A stretch of 64,000 bases of DNA from Cupriavidus basilensis (GCF_000832305.1 NZ_CP010536.1:2728001-2792000); one strand, 5' to 3'. Positions 45,680-57,174 are shown, numbered from the stretch's first letter. Notes: generated by a model not told the origin, from the sequence alone. Translations and numbers: made by a program.

Positions 45680-47128
45680 TCAATGGGCGGAGGCGGAAAC
45701 GCTGGTCGGGATCAGTGCATCCACGGCAGGCTTGCCGATGATGGTCCTGGCCACGTTGTATGCCATCAGCAGCATGCCGGAGAGGAAGCACAAGCCACCC
45801 AGCAAGCGGATCAGGTAGAACGGGTACTTGGCCTTGACCGCTTCCACGAAAGCGTAGGTCAGCGTGCCGTCGGGCTGGGTGGCGCGCCACATCAGGCCCT
45901 CCATCACACCGGCGATCCACATCGAGGCGATGTACAGCACCACGCCGATGGTGGCGATCCAGAAATGCAACTCGATCAGGCGCACGCTGTACATCTCCTT
46001 CTCGCCAAAGAGCCGCGGGATCAGGTAGTAGAGCGAACCGATCGAGATCATCGCGACCCAGCCCAGCGCGCCGGAATGCACGTGGCCAATGGTCCAGTCC
46101 GTGTAGTGCGACAGCGCGTTGACGGTCTTGATCGACATCATCGAGCCCTCGAAGGTCGCCATGCCGTAGAACGACAGCGCCACCACCAGGAACTTGAGGA
46201 TGGGATCGGTGCGCAGCTTGTGCCAGGCACCTGACAAGGTCATGATGCCGTTGATCATGCCGCCCCACGAAGGCGCCAGCAGGATCAGCGAGAACACCAT
46301 GCCGAGCGATTGCGCCCAATCCGGCAGCGAGGTGAACTGCAAGTGGTGGGGACCAGCCCACATATAGGTGAAGTTGAGCGCCCAGAAGTGAACGATCGAC
46401 AGGCGATAGGAATAGATCGGGCGGCCGGCCTGCTTGGGGATGAAGTAATACATCATGCCCAGGAAGCTGGTGGTCAGGAAGAAGCCCACCGCGTTATGGC
46501 CGTACCACCACTGCACCATGGCGTCCTGCACGCCGGCGTACGCCGAGTAGGACTTCCACATGCCCACCGGCATCTCCGCGTTGTTGACGAGATGCAGGAT
46601 GGCGATGGTCAGGATGTAAGCGCCGAAGAACCAGTTGGCCACGTAGATATGGCGGGTCTTGCGCTTCATGATGGTGCCGAAGAACACGATGGCATAAGCC
46701 ACCCAGACCAGCGTGATCAGGATGTCGATCGGCCATTCGAGCTCGGCGTATTCCTTCGAGCTGGTGATGCCCAGCGGCAGCGTGATGACCGCGGCCACGA
46801 TCACCAGTTGCCAGCCCCAGAACGTGAAGGCCGCCAGCGGGCCGCAGAACAGCCGCGCCTGACAGGTGCGCTGCACGATGTAGTACGAAGTAGCGAAAAG
46901 CGCGCTGCCGCCGAAGGCGAAGATGACCGCATTGGTGTGCAGCGGGCGCAAGCGCCCGAACGACAGCCAGGGCGTGTTGAAATTAAGCTCCGGCCAGATC
47001 AACTGTGCCGCGAGCAGAACGCCTACGGCCATACCGACAATCCCCCAGACTACCGTCATGACGGCAAACTGCCGCACAACGCCGTAATTGAAGGTGTCGG
47101 CGCGAGAATACGCGGCGGTGACAGCCAT
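45680..47128 (-). CDS. ccoN: cbb3-type cytochrome c oxidase, catalytic subunit I
   Basis: 482 residues, 12 membrane helices. The haem-copper ligands are in [35 protein letters not shown] and [10 protein letters not shown]. This is the site of O2 reduction with high affinity, so it serves growth at low oxygen. First gene of ccoNOQPG, with a perfect FNR box 68 nt upstream. Confidence 0.98.
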   Translation of the reverse strand: MAVTAAYSRADTFNYGVVRQFAVMTVVWGIVGMAVGVLLAAQLIWPELNFNTPWLSFGRLRPLHTNAVIFAFGGSALFATSYYIVQRTCQARLFCGPLAAFTFWGWQLVIVAAVITLPLGITSSKEYAELEWPIDILITLVWVAYAIVFFGTIMKRKTRHIYVANWFFGAYILTIAILHLVNNAEMPVGMWKSYSAYAGVQDAMVQWWYGHNAVGFFLTTSFLGMMYYFIPKQAGRPIYSYRLSIVHFWALNFTYMWAGPHHLQFTSLPDWAQSLGMVFSLILLAPSWGGMINGIMTLSGAWHKLRTDPILKFLVVALSFYGMATFEGSMMSIKTVNALSHYTDWTIGHVHSGALGWVAMISIGSLYYLIPRLFGEKEMYSVRLIELHFWIATIGVVLYIASMWIAGVMEGLMWRATQPDGTLTYAFVEAVKAKYPFYLIRLLGGLCFLSGMLLMAYNVARTIIGKPAVDALIPTSVSASAH

Positions 47129-47167
47129 TCAGACCCCCAGATTGGATAAACATGAATTGATGTTGTG

Positions 47168-47209
47168 ACTGTAGGAAAAGCGCGCGCAAGCTGTCTTGAT
47201 CTGTATCAA
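47168..47209 (-). promoter_or_regulatory. FNR-activated promoter of ccoN
   Basis: A perfect FNR box, TTGATCTGTATCAA, lies at 47196-47209. A -10-like TACAGT (minus strand) lies at 47168-47173, 32 nt from the box centre. This fits a class II site at -41.5 with a start near 47161. Confidence 0.88.
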
Positions 47210-47316
47210 GCGCACCGGAAAGCATGGGAACTCAGGTGCAACGGCGTCTCACATCCGCACACACGGCAACGCAGCCGCGCGCGGGCACGGCCGCATTGCC
47301 GCATTGCCGCGATCAC

Positions 47317-47463
47317 TCAGGGCTTGTCGTTGTCGAGCAGAATGGCCTCGCCGGGCCGGTCGAGGTCGTCGTATTGCCCGGCGTGCAGCGCCCACCAGAG
47401 CGCGCCGGCGATGACCGCGACCAGCACCAGGCTCATCGGCACCAGCAGGTAGAGCATGTCCAT
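47317..47463 (-). CDS. ccoS: cbb3-type oxidase assembly protein CcoS
   Basis: 48 residues from ATG at 47463. One membrane helix (LLVPMSLVLVAVIAGALWWAL) and the CcoS signature GQYDDLDRPGEAIL. Needed for haem and copper insertion in CcoN. Four nt after ccoI. Confidence 0.93.
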   Translation of the reverse strand: MDMLYLLVPMSLVLVAVIAGALWWALHAGQYDDLDRPGEAILLDNDKP

Positions 47464-47467
47464 GGCG

Positions 47468-50038
47468 TCAGTCTCCGGGCTTGCCGGCGCGCAGCAGGCG
47501 CCAGGCGTTGGCCACCACCAGCAGCGACGACACCGACATGCCGATGCCCGCCATCCAGGCGGTGACATAGCCGGTTGCCGCCAGCGGAATGGCGATCACG
47601 TTATAGGCAAACGCCCAGGCGAGGTTCTGGCGCACCACACTGCGCGCACGGCGGGCCATCTTGAGCGCGTTCGCGATCTCCGCCACGCGGCCATGGGTCA
47701 GCACCGCGTCGGCGCCGGCCTGCGCCAGCGGCGCGCCGCTGCCGATGGCGATCGAAACTTGCGCCTGCGCCAGCACCGGCGCGTCGTTGATGCCGTCGCC
47801 CACCGCCAGCACCACGGCGCCGCCGCGCTGCAGGCGCGCCACGTACTCGCGCTTGCCTTCGGGCGTGACACCGCCCTCGCGGCGCGAAATCTGGAAATGA
47901 TCGGCCCACCAGCCGACGGTCGCCGGCGTATCGCCCGAGACGAGATGGCAGGTCACGCCGAGCGCGCGCAACTCGCTGAGCAAGCGCGCGGATTGCTCGC
48001 GCGCGACATCGGCCAGCTCAAACACCGCCAGCGTGCCGGCGGCGCTGCCCAGCCATACCAGCGTGGCGCCGCGGCGCTCACTGCCGGCGAGTTCGGCATG
48101 CCAGTTGGCGGCGCTGCCGTGCTCGCACAGCGCCTCTACGAACTCGCGCCGGCCAAGGCGGTAACGCCGCCCATCCAAATCGGCTTCGAGGCCCTGCCCC
48201 GGCACATTACGCATGGCGTCGATGGCGAGCGTCTCGTGCCCAAGGCCTTGCGCCTGTGCGGCTTCGACGATGCCGCGCGCGATCGGGTGCTCGCCGGAGC
48301 GTTCCATGGCCGCGGCCAGGCGCAGGCAGGTGGCGGCATCGGCATCGGCATCGGCATCGCCGTTTGACTGCGTGCGCACCAGTGCGAAACGCCCCTGCGT
48401 GAGCGTGCCGGTTTTGTCGAGCATCACGTCCGTGACACTGGCCAGGGTCTCCAGCGCGTGGCCGCGCGTGAGCAGCAAGCCGCGGCGCGACAATGCGGCC
48501 CCGGCCGCGGCCAGCGCTGCCGGCGTGGCCAGCGAGAGCGCGCACGGGCAACTCACCACCAGCACCGCCACCGTCACAAGCAACGCGCGCGCGGGATCGA
48601 TCCAGGCCCACCAGACGGCGCCGGTGACGGCCGCCAGCACCAGCAGGATGGCGACGAACCAGCCCGCCACGCGGTCGGCCACGGTGGCCAGGCGCGGCTT
48701 CTCGGCCAGCGCGCGGTCCAGCACGGCGACGATCTCCGCCAGCCGGGTGCCCGCCCCTACCTTGGCCACGCGCAACTCAAGCGGGCTCGCGGTATTGAAG
48801 CAACCTGCCAGCACGGGATCCCCGATGCCGCGCGGCACCGGCCGGCTCTCGCCGGTCAGCATGGATTCATCGAGCTCGCTAGCGCCGGCGATCACCGTGG
48901 CATCGGCGGGTACCACCTCGCCCGCCTTGACGCGGATCAGGTCGCCGGCGCGCAGGCGTGCCACCGGCACCCGCTCGCCCGCTCCGCCCTCGGCACGCAG
49001 GCGCTCGCAGGTGGCGGGCAATTGCCGCGCCAGCATCTCGGCACCACTGCGCGATGCCTGGCGCACGCGCAGCTCCAGGTAGCGCGCCAGCAGCAAGAAC
49101 GCCACAAACATGGTGACGGAATCGAAGTACACCTCGCCGGTGCCGCGCAGCGTCGCCACGGTGCTGGCGACAAAGCCCGCGCCCACGCCCAGCGCCACCG
49201 GCACATCCATGCCCAGGTGGCGCTGCCGCAGCCCGCGCCACGCCCCGGCGAAGATCGGCGAGGCCGAGTACAGCACCACAGGCAAGGTCAGCACCAGGCT
49301 GGCCCAGCGCATCAGCTGCAACTGGCCGGGATCGATGGTGGCTTCATGGGTATAGATGGGCCATGCGTACATCATCACCTGCATCATGCCGAGCATGGCC
49401 ACCGCCATGCGCATCAACAGGCCACGGCGCGCGTGGCGGTCCTGCCGGTCCGAGCGCGAAACCTCGAACGGCCACGCCAGGTAGCCGATCCCCGCCAGCG
49501 CGGCGAGCAAGGCGGAGACCGGCTGCTCGGCCGCGCGCCAGCGCACCACCACGCGGCGCGTGGCCACGTTGGCGATCACCGATTCCACGCCGGGCAGGCT
49601 GCCCAGGTGCTGCTCGATCAGCCAGGCGCAGGCGGCGCAGCGGATATTCTCCGGCGCCAGCGTGATCTCGGCCCGGCGTTCGTCCAGCGCACGCACGAAC
49701 TGGGCCCGTAACTCCTCGGTGTCGTAGGCGGCCCACACGGGCTCGGCCTCGCGCCGCGCCGCGTCGTCGATCGGCCGGGCAAAGCGGGCCTGGTCGCCAT
49801 AGAGATGGCCGAACCCGGCTGCGTGCAGTGTTTGCGCCAGGGCTTGGCAACCACCGCAGCAAAACGCCTGCTCCTCGCCGTCGATGCTGGCATGCAAGGG
49901 CGGCTCGCCGGCCACGAGCGGCTGTCCGCAGTGGAAGCAGCCCGCACGCCCGGCGGCCGCCGACGCGCTGCTTGCGCGTGCAAGCGGCGGATTGGGCAGG
50001 GACCGGGCGGAAAAAACTGGGGCTGGGGAGGTCGGCAT
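47468..50038 (-). CDS. ccoI: Copper-translocating P-type ATPase CcoI/FixI
   Basis: 856 residues. N-terminal Cys-rich metal-binding region (CFHCGQPL, CCGGC), a heavy-metal-associated domain with CAAC, eight membrane helices with the CPC motif (VSCPCALSLATPAA), TGES in the actuator domain, phosphorylation site DKTGTLT and GDGINDAPVLA. It exports Cu(I) for cbb3 assembly. FNR box upstream at 50090-50103. Confidence 0.97.
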   Translation of the reverse strand: MPTSPAPVFSARSLPNPPLARASSASAAAGRAGCFHCGQPLVAGEPPLHASIDGEEQAFCCGGCQALAQTLHAAGFGHLYGDQARFARPIDDAARREAEPVWAAYDTEELRAQFVRALDERRAEITLAPENIRCAACAWLIEQHLGSLPGVESVIANVATRRVVVRWRAAEQPVSALLAALAGIGYLAWPFEVSRSDRQDRHARRGLLMRMAVAMLGMMQVMMYAWPIYTHEATIDPGQLQLMRWASLVLTLPVVLYSASPIFAGAWRGLRQRHLGMDVPVALGVGAGFVASTVATLRGTGEVYFDSVTMFVAFLLLARYLELRVRQASRSGAEMLARQLPATCERLRAEGGAGERVPVARLRAGDLIRVKAGEVVPADATVIAGASELDESMLTGESRPVPRGIGDPVLAGCFNTASPLELRVAKVGAGTRLAEIVAVLDRALAEKPRLATVADRVAGWFVAILLVLAAVTGAVWWAWIDPARALLVTVAVLVVSCPCALSLATPAALAAAGAALSRRGLLLTRGHALETLASVTDVMLDKTGTLTQGRFALVRTQSNGDADADADAATCLRLAAAMERSGEHPIARGIVEAAQAQGLGHETLAIDAMRNVPGQGLEADLDGRRYRLGRREFVEALCEHGSAANWHAELAGSERRGATLVWLGSAAGTLAVFELADVAREQSARLLSELRALGVTCHLVSGDTPATVGWWADHFQISRREGGVTPEGKREYVARLQRGGAVVLAVGDGINDAPVLAQAQVSIAIGSGAPLAQAGADAVLTHGRVAEIANALKMARRARSVVRQNLAWAFAYNVIAIPLAATGYVTAWMAGIGMSVSSLLVVANAWRLLRAGKPGD

Positions 50039-50050
50039 CGGGACTCTTTT

Positions 50051-50103
50051 TTACCATCTGCATGGTAAGAGTCCCGGTGGCAAGCCGCCTTGATACAGAT
50101 CAA
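50051..50103 (-). promoter_or_regulatory. FNR-activated promoter of ccoI with a palindrome over the -10
   Basis: A perfect FNR box, TTGATACAGATCAA, lies at 50090-50103. The -10-like TACCAT (50062-50067, minus) is again 32 nt from the box centre. It is part of the inverted repeat TTACCAT-CTGC-ATGGTAA (50051-50068), which would cover the -10 and the start site. Confidence 0.82.
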
Positions 50104-50146
50104 GCGGGTGGCCAGACGGCACACGACGCGCCGCTTGCGCAGTACG

Positions 50147-51244
50147 TCAGGTCAGCGAGGTGTCGACCGTGCGGCGTGGCGCTTCCAGGTATTCGCGCGA
50201 CTGCATCTCGATGATGCGCGACACCGTGCGGCTGAACTCGTTGGCCATCTGGCCTTCGGTGTAGAGTTCATCCGCCGGCACTTCCGCCGAAATCAGCAGC
50301 TTGACCTTGTGGTCGTAGAACACGTCGATCAGCCAGGTGAAACGGCGTGCCTCCGACGACATGCGCGGCGTCATCCTGGGCACGTCGGACAGGATCACCG
50401 TATGGAACTCGGTGGCCAGCTCCAGGTAGTCGTTCTGCGAGCGCGGGCCGCCGCACAGTGTATTGAAATCGAACCAGACCACCCCGCCCGCCTTGCGCAG
50501 CGCGCGCAGTTCGCGGTGCTCGATATGCAGGATGGGGGATTCGTCGGCCACGCCGGCAATGCCGGTAAAGGCATGGCGCAGGGCCGAGCTGGCCTCGGGT
50601 CCCAGCGGCGTGTGATACGCCTCGACCTGCTCCAGCGCGCGCTTGCGGTAGTCGATGCCAGCATCGACATTGAGCACGTCAAGCTTGTGCTGCAACAGCG
50701 CGATGGCCGGCAGCACGCGATCCCGGTGCAAGCCGTCCGGGTACAGCAGGTCCGGCCGGTAATTCGACGTCATCACGAACTGCACGCCATTCTCGAACAT
50801 CTGCTGCAGCAGGCGGTGCAGGATCATCGCATCGGCCACGTCGCTGACATGGAACTCATCGAAGCAGATCAGGCGGAACCGCCGCGCGATGCGCTTGGCC
50901 AGTTCGTCCAGCGGATCCGGGCGCCCGCGCAGCTCTTCGAGCTGGCGATGCACCTCGCGCATGAATTCGTGGAAATGCAGCCGAGTCTTGCGCACCACCG
51001 GCACGCAGGTATAGAAGCTGTCCATCAGGAAGGACTTGCCGCGCCCTACCCCGCCCCACAGGTACACGCCCTTGGGCACGTCCGGGTGCACCAGCAGCTT
51101 TTTCAGCGTGCTGTTGCGCCGGCTCTTGTAGGCCACCCACTCGTCATAGCATTGCTGCAGGCGCTCGACGGCGCGCAACTGCGCAGGGTCGGTGGTGTAG
51201 CCGCGTTGCTTCAGTTCCTGCTCGTAGTACTCACGGACGTTCAT
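50147..51244 (-). CDS. zapE: Cell division protein ZapE (AFG1-like ATPase)
   Basis: 365 residues. Walker A GGVGRGKSFLMDSF, Walker B LICFDEFHVSDVADAMIL, sensor TSNYRPDLLYPDGLHRD, and a C-terminal region with RRFTWLIDVFYDHKVKL. ZapE modulates FtsZ ring constriction. It starts with MNVREYYEQELKQRGY and lies between lpdA and the cco genes. Confidence 0.96.
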   Translation of the reverse strand: MNVREYYEQELKQRGYTTDPAQLRAVERLQQCYDEWVAYKSRRNSTLKKLLVHPDVPKGVYLWGGVGRGKSFLMDSFYTCVPVVRKTRLHFHEFMREVHRQLEELRGRPDPLDELAKRIARRFRLICFDEFHVSDVADAMILHRLLQQMFENGVQFVMTSNYRPDLLYPDGLHRDRVLPAIALLQHKLDVLNVDAGIDYRKRALEQVEAYHTPLGPEASSALRHAFTGIAGVADESPILHIEHRELRALRKAGGVVWFDFNTLCGGPRSQNDYLELATEFHTVILSDVPRMTPRMSSEARRFTWLIDVFYDHKVKLLISAEVPADELYTEGQMANEFSRTVSRIIEMQSREYLEAPRRTVDTSLT

Positions 51245-51335
51245 GCTGACTGCTTGCGCTGGATGCCGGGAGGCGCCGGCTTGGATGAGGATCGGGGCGC
51301 ATGACAGGGCAATCTGCCCCTGCCGGCCCGAAAGC

Positions 51336-51366
51336 GAAAACGGCGCGCCGCTGGAGCGGCGCGCCG
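51336..51366 (-). terminator. Intrinsic terminator of the odh operon
   Basis: CGGCGCGCCGC (51341-51351) is complementary to GCGGCGCGCCG (51356-51366); on the minus strand TTTTCGCTTT follows. It lies just after the lpdA stop. Confidence 0.85.
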
Positions 51367-51393
51367 GTACTCAACAATACGAAGGCCTATGCC

Positions 51394-52830
51394 TTACATA
51401 TTGAGCTGGCGCTTGTCGACAGCGAGTGCGGCTTCGCGCATGACTTCCGACATCGACGGATGCGGATGGCAGGTGCGGCCGATGTCTTCGCTGGCGGCCT
51501 TGAACTCCATCGCCACCACGGCTTCGGCGATCAGGTCCGACGCATTCGCGGCAACCACGTGCACGCCCAGGATCTCATCGGTCTTGGCATCGGCCAGCAT
51601 CTTGACGAAGCCTTCCGAGTGACCCATGCCCAGTGCACGGCCGTTGGCCATGAACGGGAACTGGCCGGACTTGTACTCGCGGCCTTCGGCCTTGAGCTGC
51701 TGCTCGGTCTTGCCCACCCATGCGATTTCCGGGAAGGTGTAGATCACCCACGGAATGCAGTTGTAGTCGATGTGCGGCTTCTGGCCGGCGATGCGCTCGG
51801 CAACAGCCACGCCTTCGTCCTCTGCCTTGTGGGCCAGCATCGGGCCGCGCACCACGTCGCCGATGGCCCACAGGCCCGGCACGCTGGTCGCGCAGTGGTC
51901 GTCCACCTCGATGAAGCCGCGCTGGTCGGCCGCCAGGCCGATGGCGTCGAGGCCAAGGTTGTCGGTGTTGGGCACGCGGCCAACCGACACGATCAGGCGA
52001 TCGACTTCCAGGGTCTGGGCTGCGCCGTCCTTGTCCGTGTAGCTGACGGTGACGTTGTCCTTGCCGGTCTTGACTTCATTGACCTTCACGCCCAGGCTGA
52101 ACTTCAGGCCTTGCTTGGTCAGCAGCTTCTGCGCTTCCTTGGCCACGCCTTCGTCGGCGGCGCCCAGGAACGACGGCAGTGCTTCCAGCACGGTCACTTC
52201 GGCGCCCAGGCGGCGCCACACGGAACCCAGCTCGAGGCCGATCACGCCAGCGCCGATCACGCCCAGCTTCTTCGGCACGCCAGCGAACTTGAGCGCGCCT
52301 TCGTTATCGCTGACCAGCACGTTGTCCACCGCGATTCCCGGCAGGTGACGCGCCTTGGAGCCCGTAGCGACGATGACCTGCTTGGCCGTCACGACTTCGG
52401 TACCTGCCTTGCCGGCGATCTCGACCTGGAAGCCCTCGGCGGTCTTGCCGACGAACTTGCCGTAGCCCTTGAGCAGCGTGACCTTGTTCTTGCGGAACAG
52501 GAACTCGATACCCTTGGTCATCTTGCCGACGATATCGTCCTTGCGCTTGAGCATCTTGGCCACGTCGACCTTGACATCGCCAACGGTGATGCCGTGGTCG
52601 CCCAGGTGATGCTGCACGTTCTCGAATTCTTCCGAGGATGCCAGCAGTGCCTTGGAGGGGATGCACCCCACGTTCAGGCAGGTGCCACCCAGGCGCGGTT
52701 CGTCCTTGGGATCGTCGTAGGCATTGCCTTCGCAGCAGGCCACATTCAGGCCCAGCTGGCCGGCACGAATAGCGGCGATGTAGCCGCCGGGGCCGGCACC
52801 GATCACCAGCACGTCGAATTGTTTGCTCAT
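51394..52830 (-). CDS. lpdA: Dihydrolipoyl dehydrogenase (E3)
   Basis: 478 residues from ATG at 52830. FAD site [17 protein letters not shown], redox pair Cys51/Cys56 in [16 protein letters not shown] site [17 protein letters not shown] and the C-terminal catalytic His-Glu (CHPHPSMSE). It reoxidises dihydrolipoamide of OdhB with NAD+. There is no N-terminal lipoyl domain, unlike the pyruvate-dehydrogenase E3 of some relatives. Third gene of odhA-odhB-lpdA. Confidence 0.97.
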   Translation of the reverse strand: MSKQFDVLVIGAGPGGYIAAIRAGQLGLNVACCEGNAYDDPKDEPRLGGTCLNVGCIPSKALLASSEEFENVQHHLGDHGITVGDVKVDVAKMLKRKDDIVGKMTKGIEFLFRKNKVTLLKGYGKFVGKTAEGFQVEIAGKAGTEVVTAKQVIVATGSKARHLPGIAVDNVLVSDNEGALKFAGVPKKLGVIGAGVIGLELGSVWRRLGAEVTVLEALPSFLGAADEGVAKEAQKLLTKQGLKFSLGVKVNEVKTGKDNVTVSYTDKDGAAQTLEVDRLIVSVGRVPNTDNLGLDAIGLAADQRGFIEVDDHCATSVPGLWAIGDVVRGPMLAHKAEDEGVAVAERIAGQKPHIDYNCIPWVIYTFPEIAWVGKTEQQLKAEGREYKSGQFPFMANGRALGMGHSEGFVKMLADAKTDEILGVHVVAANASDLIAEAVVAMEFKAASEDIGRTCHPHPSMSEVMREAALAVDKRQLNM

Positions 52831-52973
52831 GGAGATTCCTTTTGCAGCCACGGCGGGGCAACGTCGCCCGCCAGGCTGCTTTCAACTCTTCGGTCCGTCA
52901 TGCCCGCCAGCGCCGCGCCCGATGAGGGACGTGGCGGGAAAAACGCGGGCAAGACCTCAGGCTTTGCAGATGA

Positions 52974-54221
52974 TTACAGGTCCAGCAGCAGGCGTGCCGG
53001 ATCTTCCAGCGCGTCCTTCATGGCGACCAGGCCCAGGACGGCTTCGCGGCCGTCGATGATGCGGTGGTCGTAGGACATGGCGAGGTAGTTCATCGGACGA
53101 ATCACGATCTGGCCGTCTTCCACCACCGGGCGGTCCTTGGTGGCGTGCACGCCCAGGATCGCGGATTGCGGCGGGTTGATGATCGGCGTCGACAGCATCG
53201 AGCCGAAGGTGCCACCGTTGGAGATCGAGAACGTGCCACCGGTCAGCTCTTCCAGCGACAACTTGCCGTCGCGGGCCTTGGCGCCGAATTCAGCAATCTT
53301 CTTCTCGATGTCGGCCAGGCTCATCTGGTCGGCGTTGCGCAGGATAGGCACCACCAGGCCACGGGGCGAGCCCACCGCGATACCGATGTCGAAGTAGCCG
53401 TGATAGACGATGTCGTTGCCGTCGATCGATGCGTTGATCAGCGGGAATTTCTTCAGCGCGTGAACCGCGGCCTTGACGAAGAAGGACATGAAGCCCAGCT
53501 TCACACCGTGTTCCTTCTCGAAGCGGTCCTTGTACTTGTTACGCAGGTCCATCACCGGCTTCATGTTCACTTCATTGAACGTGGTGAGGATGGCGTTGGT
53601 GCTTTGCGATTGCAGCAGGCGCTCGGCGATACGGGCACGCAGGCGGCTCATCGGCACGCGTTCTTCCGGGCGGTCGCCCAGTGCGGCGAAGTCCATCGGG
53701 GCGGCAACCTGCTGCAGCGCCGGCTTGGCAGCGGCCGGAGCCGGTGCTGCCTTGGCGGCCGGTGCGGGAGCGGGAGCAGCGGTCGCGGCCAGCACGTCAC
53801 CCTTGGTGATGCGGCCATCCTTGCCCGTGCCTGCAACCTGGCCGGCGGACAGTCCGCCTTCGGCCATCAGCTTGGCTGCCGAAGGCATGGCCACGGCGCC
53901 GGCTGCTGCCGGAGCGGCTGCTGCGGCCGGGGCAGCGGGTGCCGGTGCGGCAGCGGCGGGAGCGACGGCGCCAGCGGTGGCTTCGGTGTCGATCTTGGCG
54001 ATCACTTCGTCGGCAACCACGGTGTCGCCGTCGTTGCGGATGATCTGCGACAGCACGCCAGCCGACGGGGCGGGCACTTCGAGCACGACTTTGTCGGTCT
54101 CGATTTCGATCAGGATTTCGTCTTGGGCAACAGCTTCGCCCGGCTTCTTCTTCCAGTTCAGCATGGTTGCTTCTGCAACCGATTCAGAGAGTTGCGGAAC
54201 CTTGACGTCAACAATAGCCAT
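52974..54221 (-). CDS. odhB: 2-oxoglutarate dehydrogenase E2, dihydrolipoyl succinyltransferase
   Basis: 415 residues from ATG at 54221. One lipoyl domain (1-76) with lipoyl Lys44 in [12 protein letters not shown], an Ala/Pro linker, the E3-binding domain ([22 protein letters not shown] in part), a second linker, and the acyltransferase core with [13 protein letters not shown]. It transfers succinyl groups to CoA. The gap to odhA contains a terminator-like hairpin. Confidence 0.97.
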   Translation of the reverse strand: MAIVDVKVPQLSESVAEATMLNWKKKPGEAVAQDEILIEIETDKVVLEVPAPSAGVLSQIIRNDGDTVVADEVIAKIDTEATAGAVAPAAAAPAPAAPAAAAAPAAAGAVAMPSAAKLMAEGGLSAGQVAGTGKDGRITKGDVLAATAAPAPAPAAKAAPAPAAAKPALQQVAAPMDFAALGDRPEERVPMSRLRARIAERLLQSQSTNAILTTFNEVNMKPVMDLRNKYKDRFEKEHGVKLGFMSFFVKAAVHALKKFPLINASIDGNDIVYHGYFDIGIAVGSPRGLVVPILRNADQMSLADIEKKIAEFGAKARDGKLSLEELTGGTFSISNGGTFGSMLSTPIINPPQSAILGVHATKDRPVVEDGQIVIRPMNYLAMSYDHRIIDGREAVLGLVAMKDALEDPARLLLDL

Positions 54222-54266
54222 GGTTGGAATTTCCTTGATGTATTCGTTTTTGCTTAAGGCAGGTGG

Positions 54267-54308
54267 CAAAAAACATGGCGGTGCGCGCTCTTCGCGCGCG
54301 CCGCCATG
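54267..54308 (-). terminator. Terminator-like hairpin between odhA and odhB
   Basis: CATGGCGG (54274-54281) pairs with CCGCCATG (54301-54308), extended by GCGCGC repeats inside; on the minus strand TTTTTT follows. By sequence it is a full intrinsic terminator, inside an operon. Confidence 0.75.
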
Positions 54309-54318
54309 CTGGCCACGA

Positions 54319-57174
54319 TCATTTGGTCAAGACAAAGCCCTTGAGCTTGGAGAACGCCGCATCCAGCAGCGCCTTCTGTTGCTCGTTGTGCTTGGCGTAG
54401 TAGCCCACCGCCGGCGATGCCGAGGCGGGACGACCTGCGTAACCGAGCTTCTGGCCTTCCGCCATGTTTTCCATGATGAAGTGCTGGACGAAGAACCAGG
54501 CACCCTGGTTCTGCGGCTCGTCCTGGCACCACACGATTTCGTTGGCGTTCGGGTACTTCTTCAGCTCGGCTGCCACTGCCTTGTGCGGGAACGGATACAG
54601 CTGTTCCATGCGGATGACGGCCGTGTCGGTTGCGCCGCGTTCCTTGCGGGTGTTGACCAGGTCGTAGTAGACCTTGCCCGAGCACATGATCACGCGCTTG
54701 ACCTTGCTGGCGTTCAGCTCTTCGTGATCGGGGATGACCGTCTCGAAGTGACCCTTGGCCAGGTCGGACAGCGGCGAGACCGCTTCCTTGTTACGCAGCA
54801 GCGACTTCGGCGTCATGATCACCAGCGGCTTGCGGAACAGACGGATCATCTGGCGGCGCAGCAGGTGGAAGATCTGGGCCGGAGTGGTCGGCTGGCAGAC
54901 TTGCATATTGTGGTCCGCGCACAGCTGCAGGAAGCGCTCGATGCGCGCCGAGCTGTGTTCCGGGCCTTGGCCTTCGTAGCCGTGCGGCAGCATCAGGGTC
55001 AGGCCCGAGGCGCGGCCCCACTTCACTTCGCCGGAGGAGATGAACTGGTCGATCACCACCTGGGCGCCGTTGACGAAGTCGCCGAACTGGGCTTCCCAGA
55101 TCACGAGTGCGTTCGGCTCAGCGGTGGAGAAGCCGTACTCAAAGCCGAGCACAGCCTCTTCCGACAGCACCGAGTCGATCACCGTGAACGGTGCCTGGTT
55201 TTCCGACACGTTCTGCAGGGGCACGTAGCTGCCTGCATCCCAGCGCTCGCGGTTCTGGTCGTGCAGCACCGAGTGGCGGTGGGTAAAAGTGCCACGGCCG
55301 GCGTCCTGGCCGGTGATGCGCACCGGGTAGCCCGAAGCCACCAGCGAGGCGAAGGCCAGATGCTCGCCCATGCCCCAGTCCAGCGGCTGGTCGCCGCGAC
55401 CCATGTTGGCGCGATCCTTCACCACCTTCTCGACCAGCGGGTGCAGCTTGAGGTGTTCGGGAATGGTGGTGATGCGTTCGGCCAGGCGCTTGAGCTCGGT
55501 CACCGGCACGGCGGTGTCGGCGGCGTCGGTCCACTTGCGGTTCAGAAACGGCATCCAGTCCACGGCGAACTTGTTCTTGAAGTTCGACAGGACGGGGTCG
55601 ACCGTGTGCTTGCCTGCGTCCATCGCGGCACGGTATTCCTTGACCAGCTGGTCGCCGAAGTCGGCAGACACCAGGTTCTGCGCGGTCAGCTTGTCAGCGT
55701 ACAGCTTGCGCGTGCCCGGGTGCTGGGCGATCTTCTTGTACATCAGCGGCTGGGTAACGGCCGGCGTGTCCTGCTCGTTGTGGCCCAGCTTACGGAAGCA
55801 GATGATGTCGACCACGACATCCTTCTTGAACTCCATGCGGAAGTCCACGGCCAGCTGCATGGCGAACACCACGGCTTCGGGATCGTCGCCGTTGACGTGC
55901 AGCACCGGTGCCTCGATCATCTTGACGACGTCGGTGCAATACAGCGTGGAACGCGAGTCGCGCGGATCCGAGGTGGTGAAGCCGATCTGGTTGTTGATCA
56001 CGATGTGCATCGTGCCGCCCGTGCCGTAGCCGCGGGTCTGCGCCAGGTTCAGCGTTTCCATCACTACGCCCTGGCCTGCGAATGCCGCGTCGCCGTGCAC
56101 TTGCACCGGCAGCACTTCCGCATGGCCTGCGGGCTCGCCGCGGCGTTCCTGGCGGGCCTTGACCGAGCCTTCGACGACCGGGTTGACGATTTCCAGGTGG
56201 GACGGGTTGAAGGCGAGCGACAGGTGGACCGGGCCGCCTTCGGTGGAGACGTCGCTGGAGAAGCCCTTGTGGTACTTCACGTCGCCGGCCGGCAGGTCAT
56301 CGACGTGCTTGCCCTCGAACTCGGCGAACAGGTCAGCCGGCATCTTGCCCAGCGTATTGACCAGCACGTTCAGGCGGCCGCGGTGGGCCATGCCGATCAC
56401 GATTTCCTGCACGCCCTTGCTGCCGCTGTGCTGGATCAGTTCGTCCATGGCAGCGATGAAGCTTTCGCCGCCTTCCAGCGAGAAGCGCTTCTGGCCAACG
56501 TACTTGGTGTGGAGGAAGCGCTCCAGGCCTTCGGCCGCGGTCAGGCGGTCGAGCACGTGCTTCTTCTTTTCGAGGGTGAACACCGGCTTGGAACGCGTGG
56601 TCTCCAGGCGCTCTTGCCACCAGCGCTTTTGCGCCTGGTCGCTGATGTACATGAACTCGGCGCCAATGCTGCTGCAGTATGTTTCGCGCAGGTTGTTGAG
56701 CAGCTCGCGCAGGCTCATCGATTCCTTGCCGAAATACGTATTGCTGGCGTTGAAGACGATGTCGAGATCGCTTTCGGAGAAGCCGTAGAACGCGGGGTCG
56801 AGGTCCGGCAGGGGCGGACGTTCCTGGCGCTTGAGCGGATCCAGGTCTGCCCAGTGCGAACCGATGTTGCGGTAAGCGGCGATCAGCTGCGTGGCAGCGA
56901 CGCGCTTGCGCCCCATATCGGAGTCGGCCGAGGCAACAATAGTCTTGATCGGACCCGACTTGGCGCGTTCAGCGAACGAGGCGACGATGGGAGCGTGGGC
57001 AATATCGCGGGCGTTGGAGCCATCGACAGCCGGCACGTTCTGCATCGCGTCGAAGTACGCGCGCCAGTTATCGGGAACCGAGGAGGGATTTTCGAGGTAG
57101 GCCTCGTACAGCTCTTCTACATAGGGGGCATTGCCGCCGAAGAGGTACGAATTGCTCTGATACTGCTGCATCAT
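54319..57174 (-). CDS. odhA: 2-oxoglutarate dehydrogenase E1 component
   Basis: 951 residues, normal length. N-terminal motif [22 protein letters not shown], thiamine diphosphate region ([11 protein letters not shown]; the [21 protein letters not shown] stretch in part) and a transketolase-like pyrimidine-binding and C-terminal domain ([19 protein letters not shown]). It decarboxylates 2-oxoglutarate in the citric acid cycle. First gene of the operon; ATG at 57174 is followed by a second ATG, so the start may be one codon later. Confidence 0.98.
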   Translation of the reverse strand: MMQQYQSNSYLFGGNAPYVEELYEAYLENPSSVPDNWRAYFDAMQNVPAVDGSNARDIAHAPIVASFAERAKSGPIKTIVASADSDMGRKRVAATQLIAAYRNIGSHWADLDPLKRQERPPLPDLDPAFYGFSESDLDIVFNASNTYFGKESMSLRELLNNLRETYCSSIGAEFMYISDQAQKRWWQERLETTRSKPVFTLEKKKHVLDRLTAAEGLERFLHTKYVGQKRFSLEGGESFIAAMDELIQHSGSKGVQEIVIGMAHRGRLNVLVNTLGKMPADLFAEFEGKHVDDLPAGDVKYHKGFSSDVSTEGGPVHLSLAFNPSHLEIVNPVVEGSVKARQERRGEPAGHAEVLPVQVHGDAAFAGQGVVMETLNLAQTRGYGTGGTMHIVINNQIGFTTSDPRDSRSTLYCTDVVKMIEAPVLHVNGDDPEAVVFAMQLAVDFRMEFKKDVVVDIICFRKLGHNEQDTPAVTQPLMYKKIAQHPGTRKLYADKLTAQNLVSADFGDQLVKEYRAAMDAGKHTVDPVLSNFKNKFAVDWMPFLNRKWTDAADTAVPVTELKRLAERITTIPEHLKLHPLVEKVVKDRANMGRGDQPLDWGMGEHLAFASLVASGYPVRITGQDAGRGTFTHRHSVLHDQNRERWDAGSYVPLQNVSENQAPFTVIDSVLSEEAVLGFEYGFSTAEPNALVIWEAQFGDFVNGAQVVIDQFISSGEVKWGRASGLTLMLPHGYEGQGPEHSSARIERFLQLCADHNMQVCQPTTPAQIFHLLRRQMIRLFRKPLVIMTPKSLLRNKEAVSPLSDLAKGHFETVIPDHEELNASKVKRVIMCSGKVYYDLVNTRKERGATDTAVIRMEQLYPFPHKAVAAELKKYPNANEIVWCQDEPQNQGAWFFVQHFIMENMAEGQKLGYAGRPASASPAVGYYAKHNEQQKALLDAAFSKLKGFVLTK

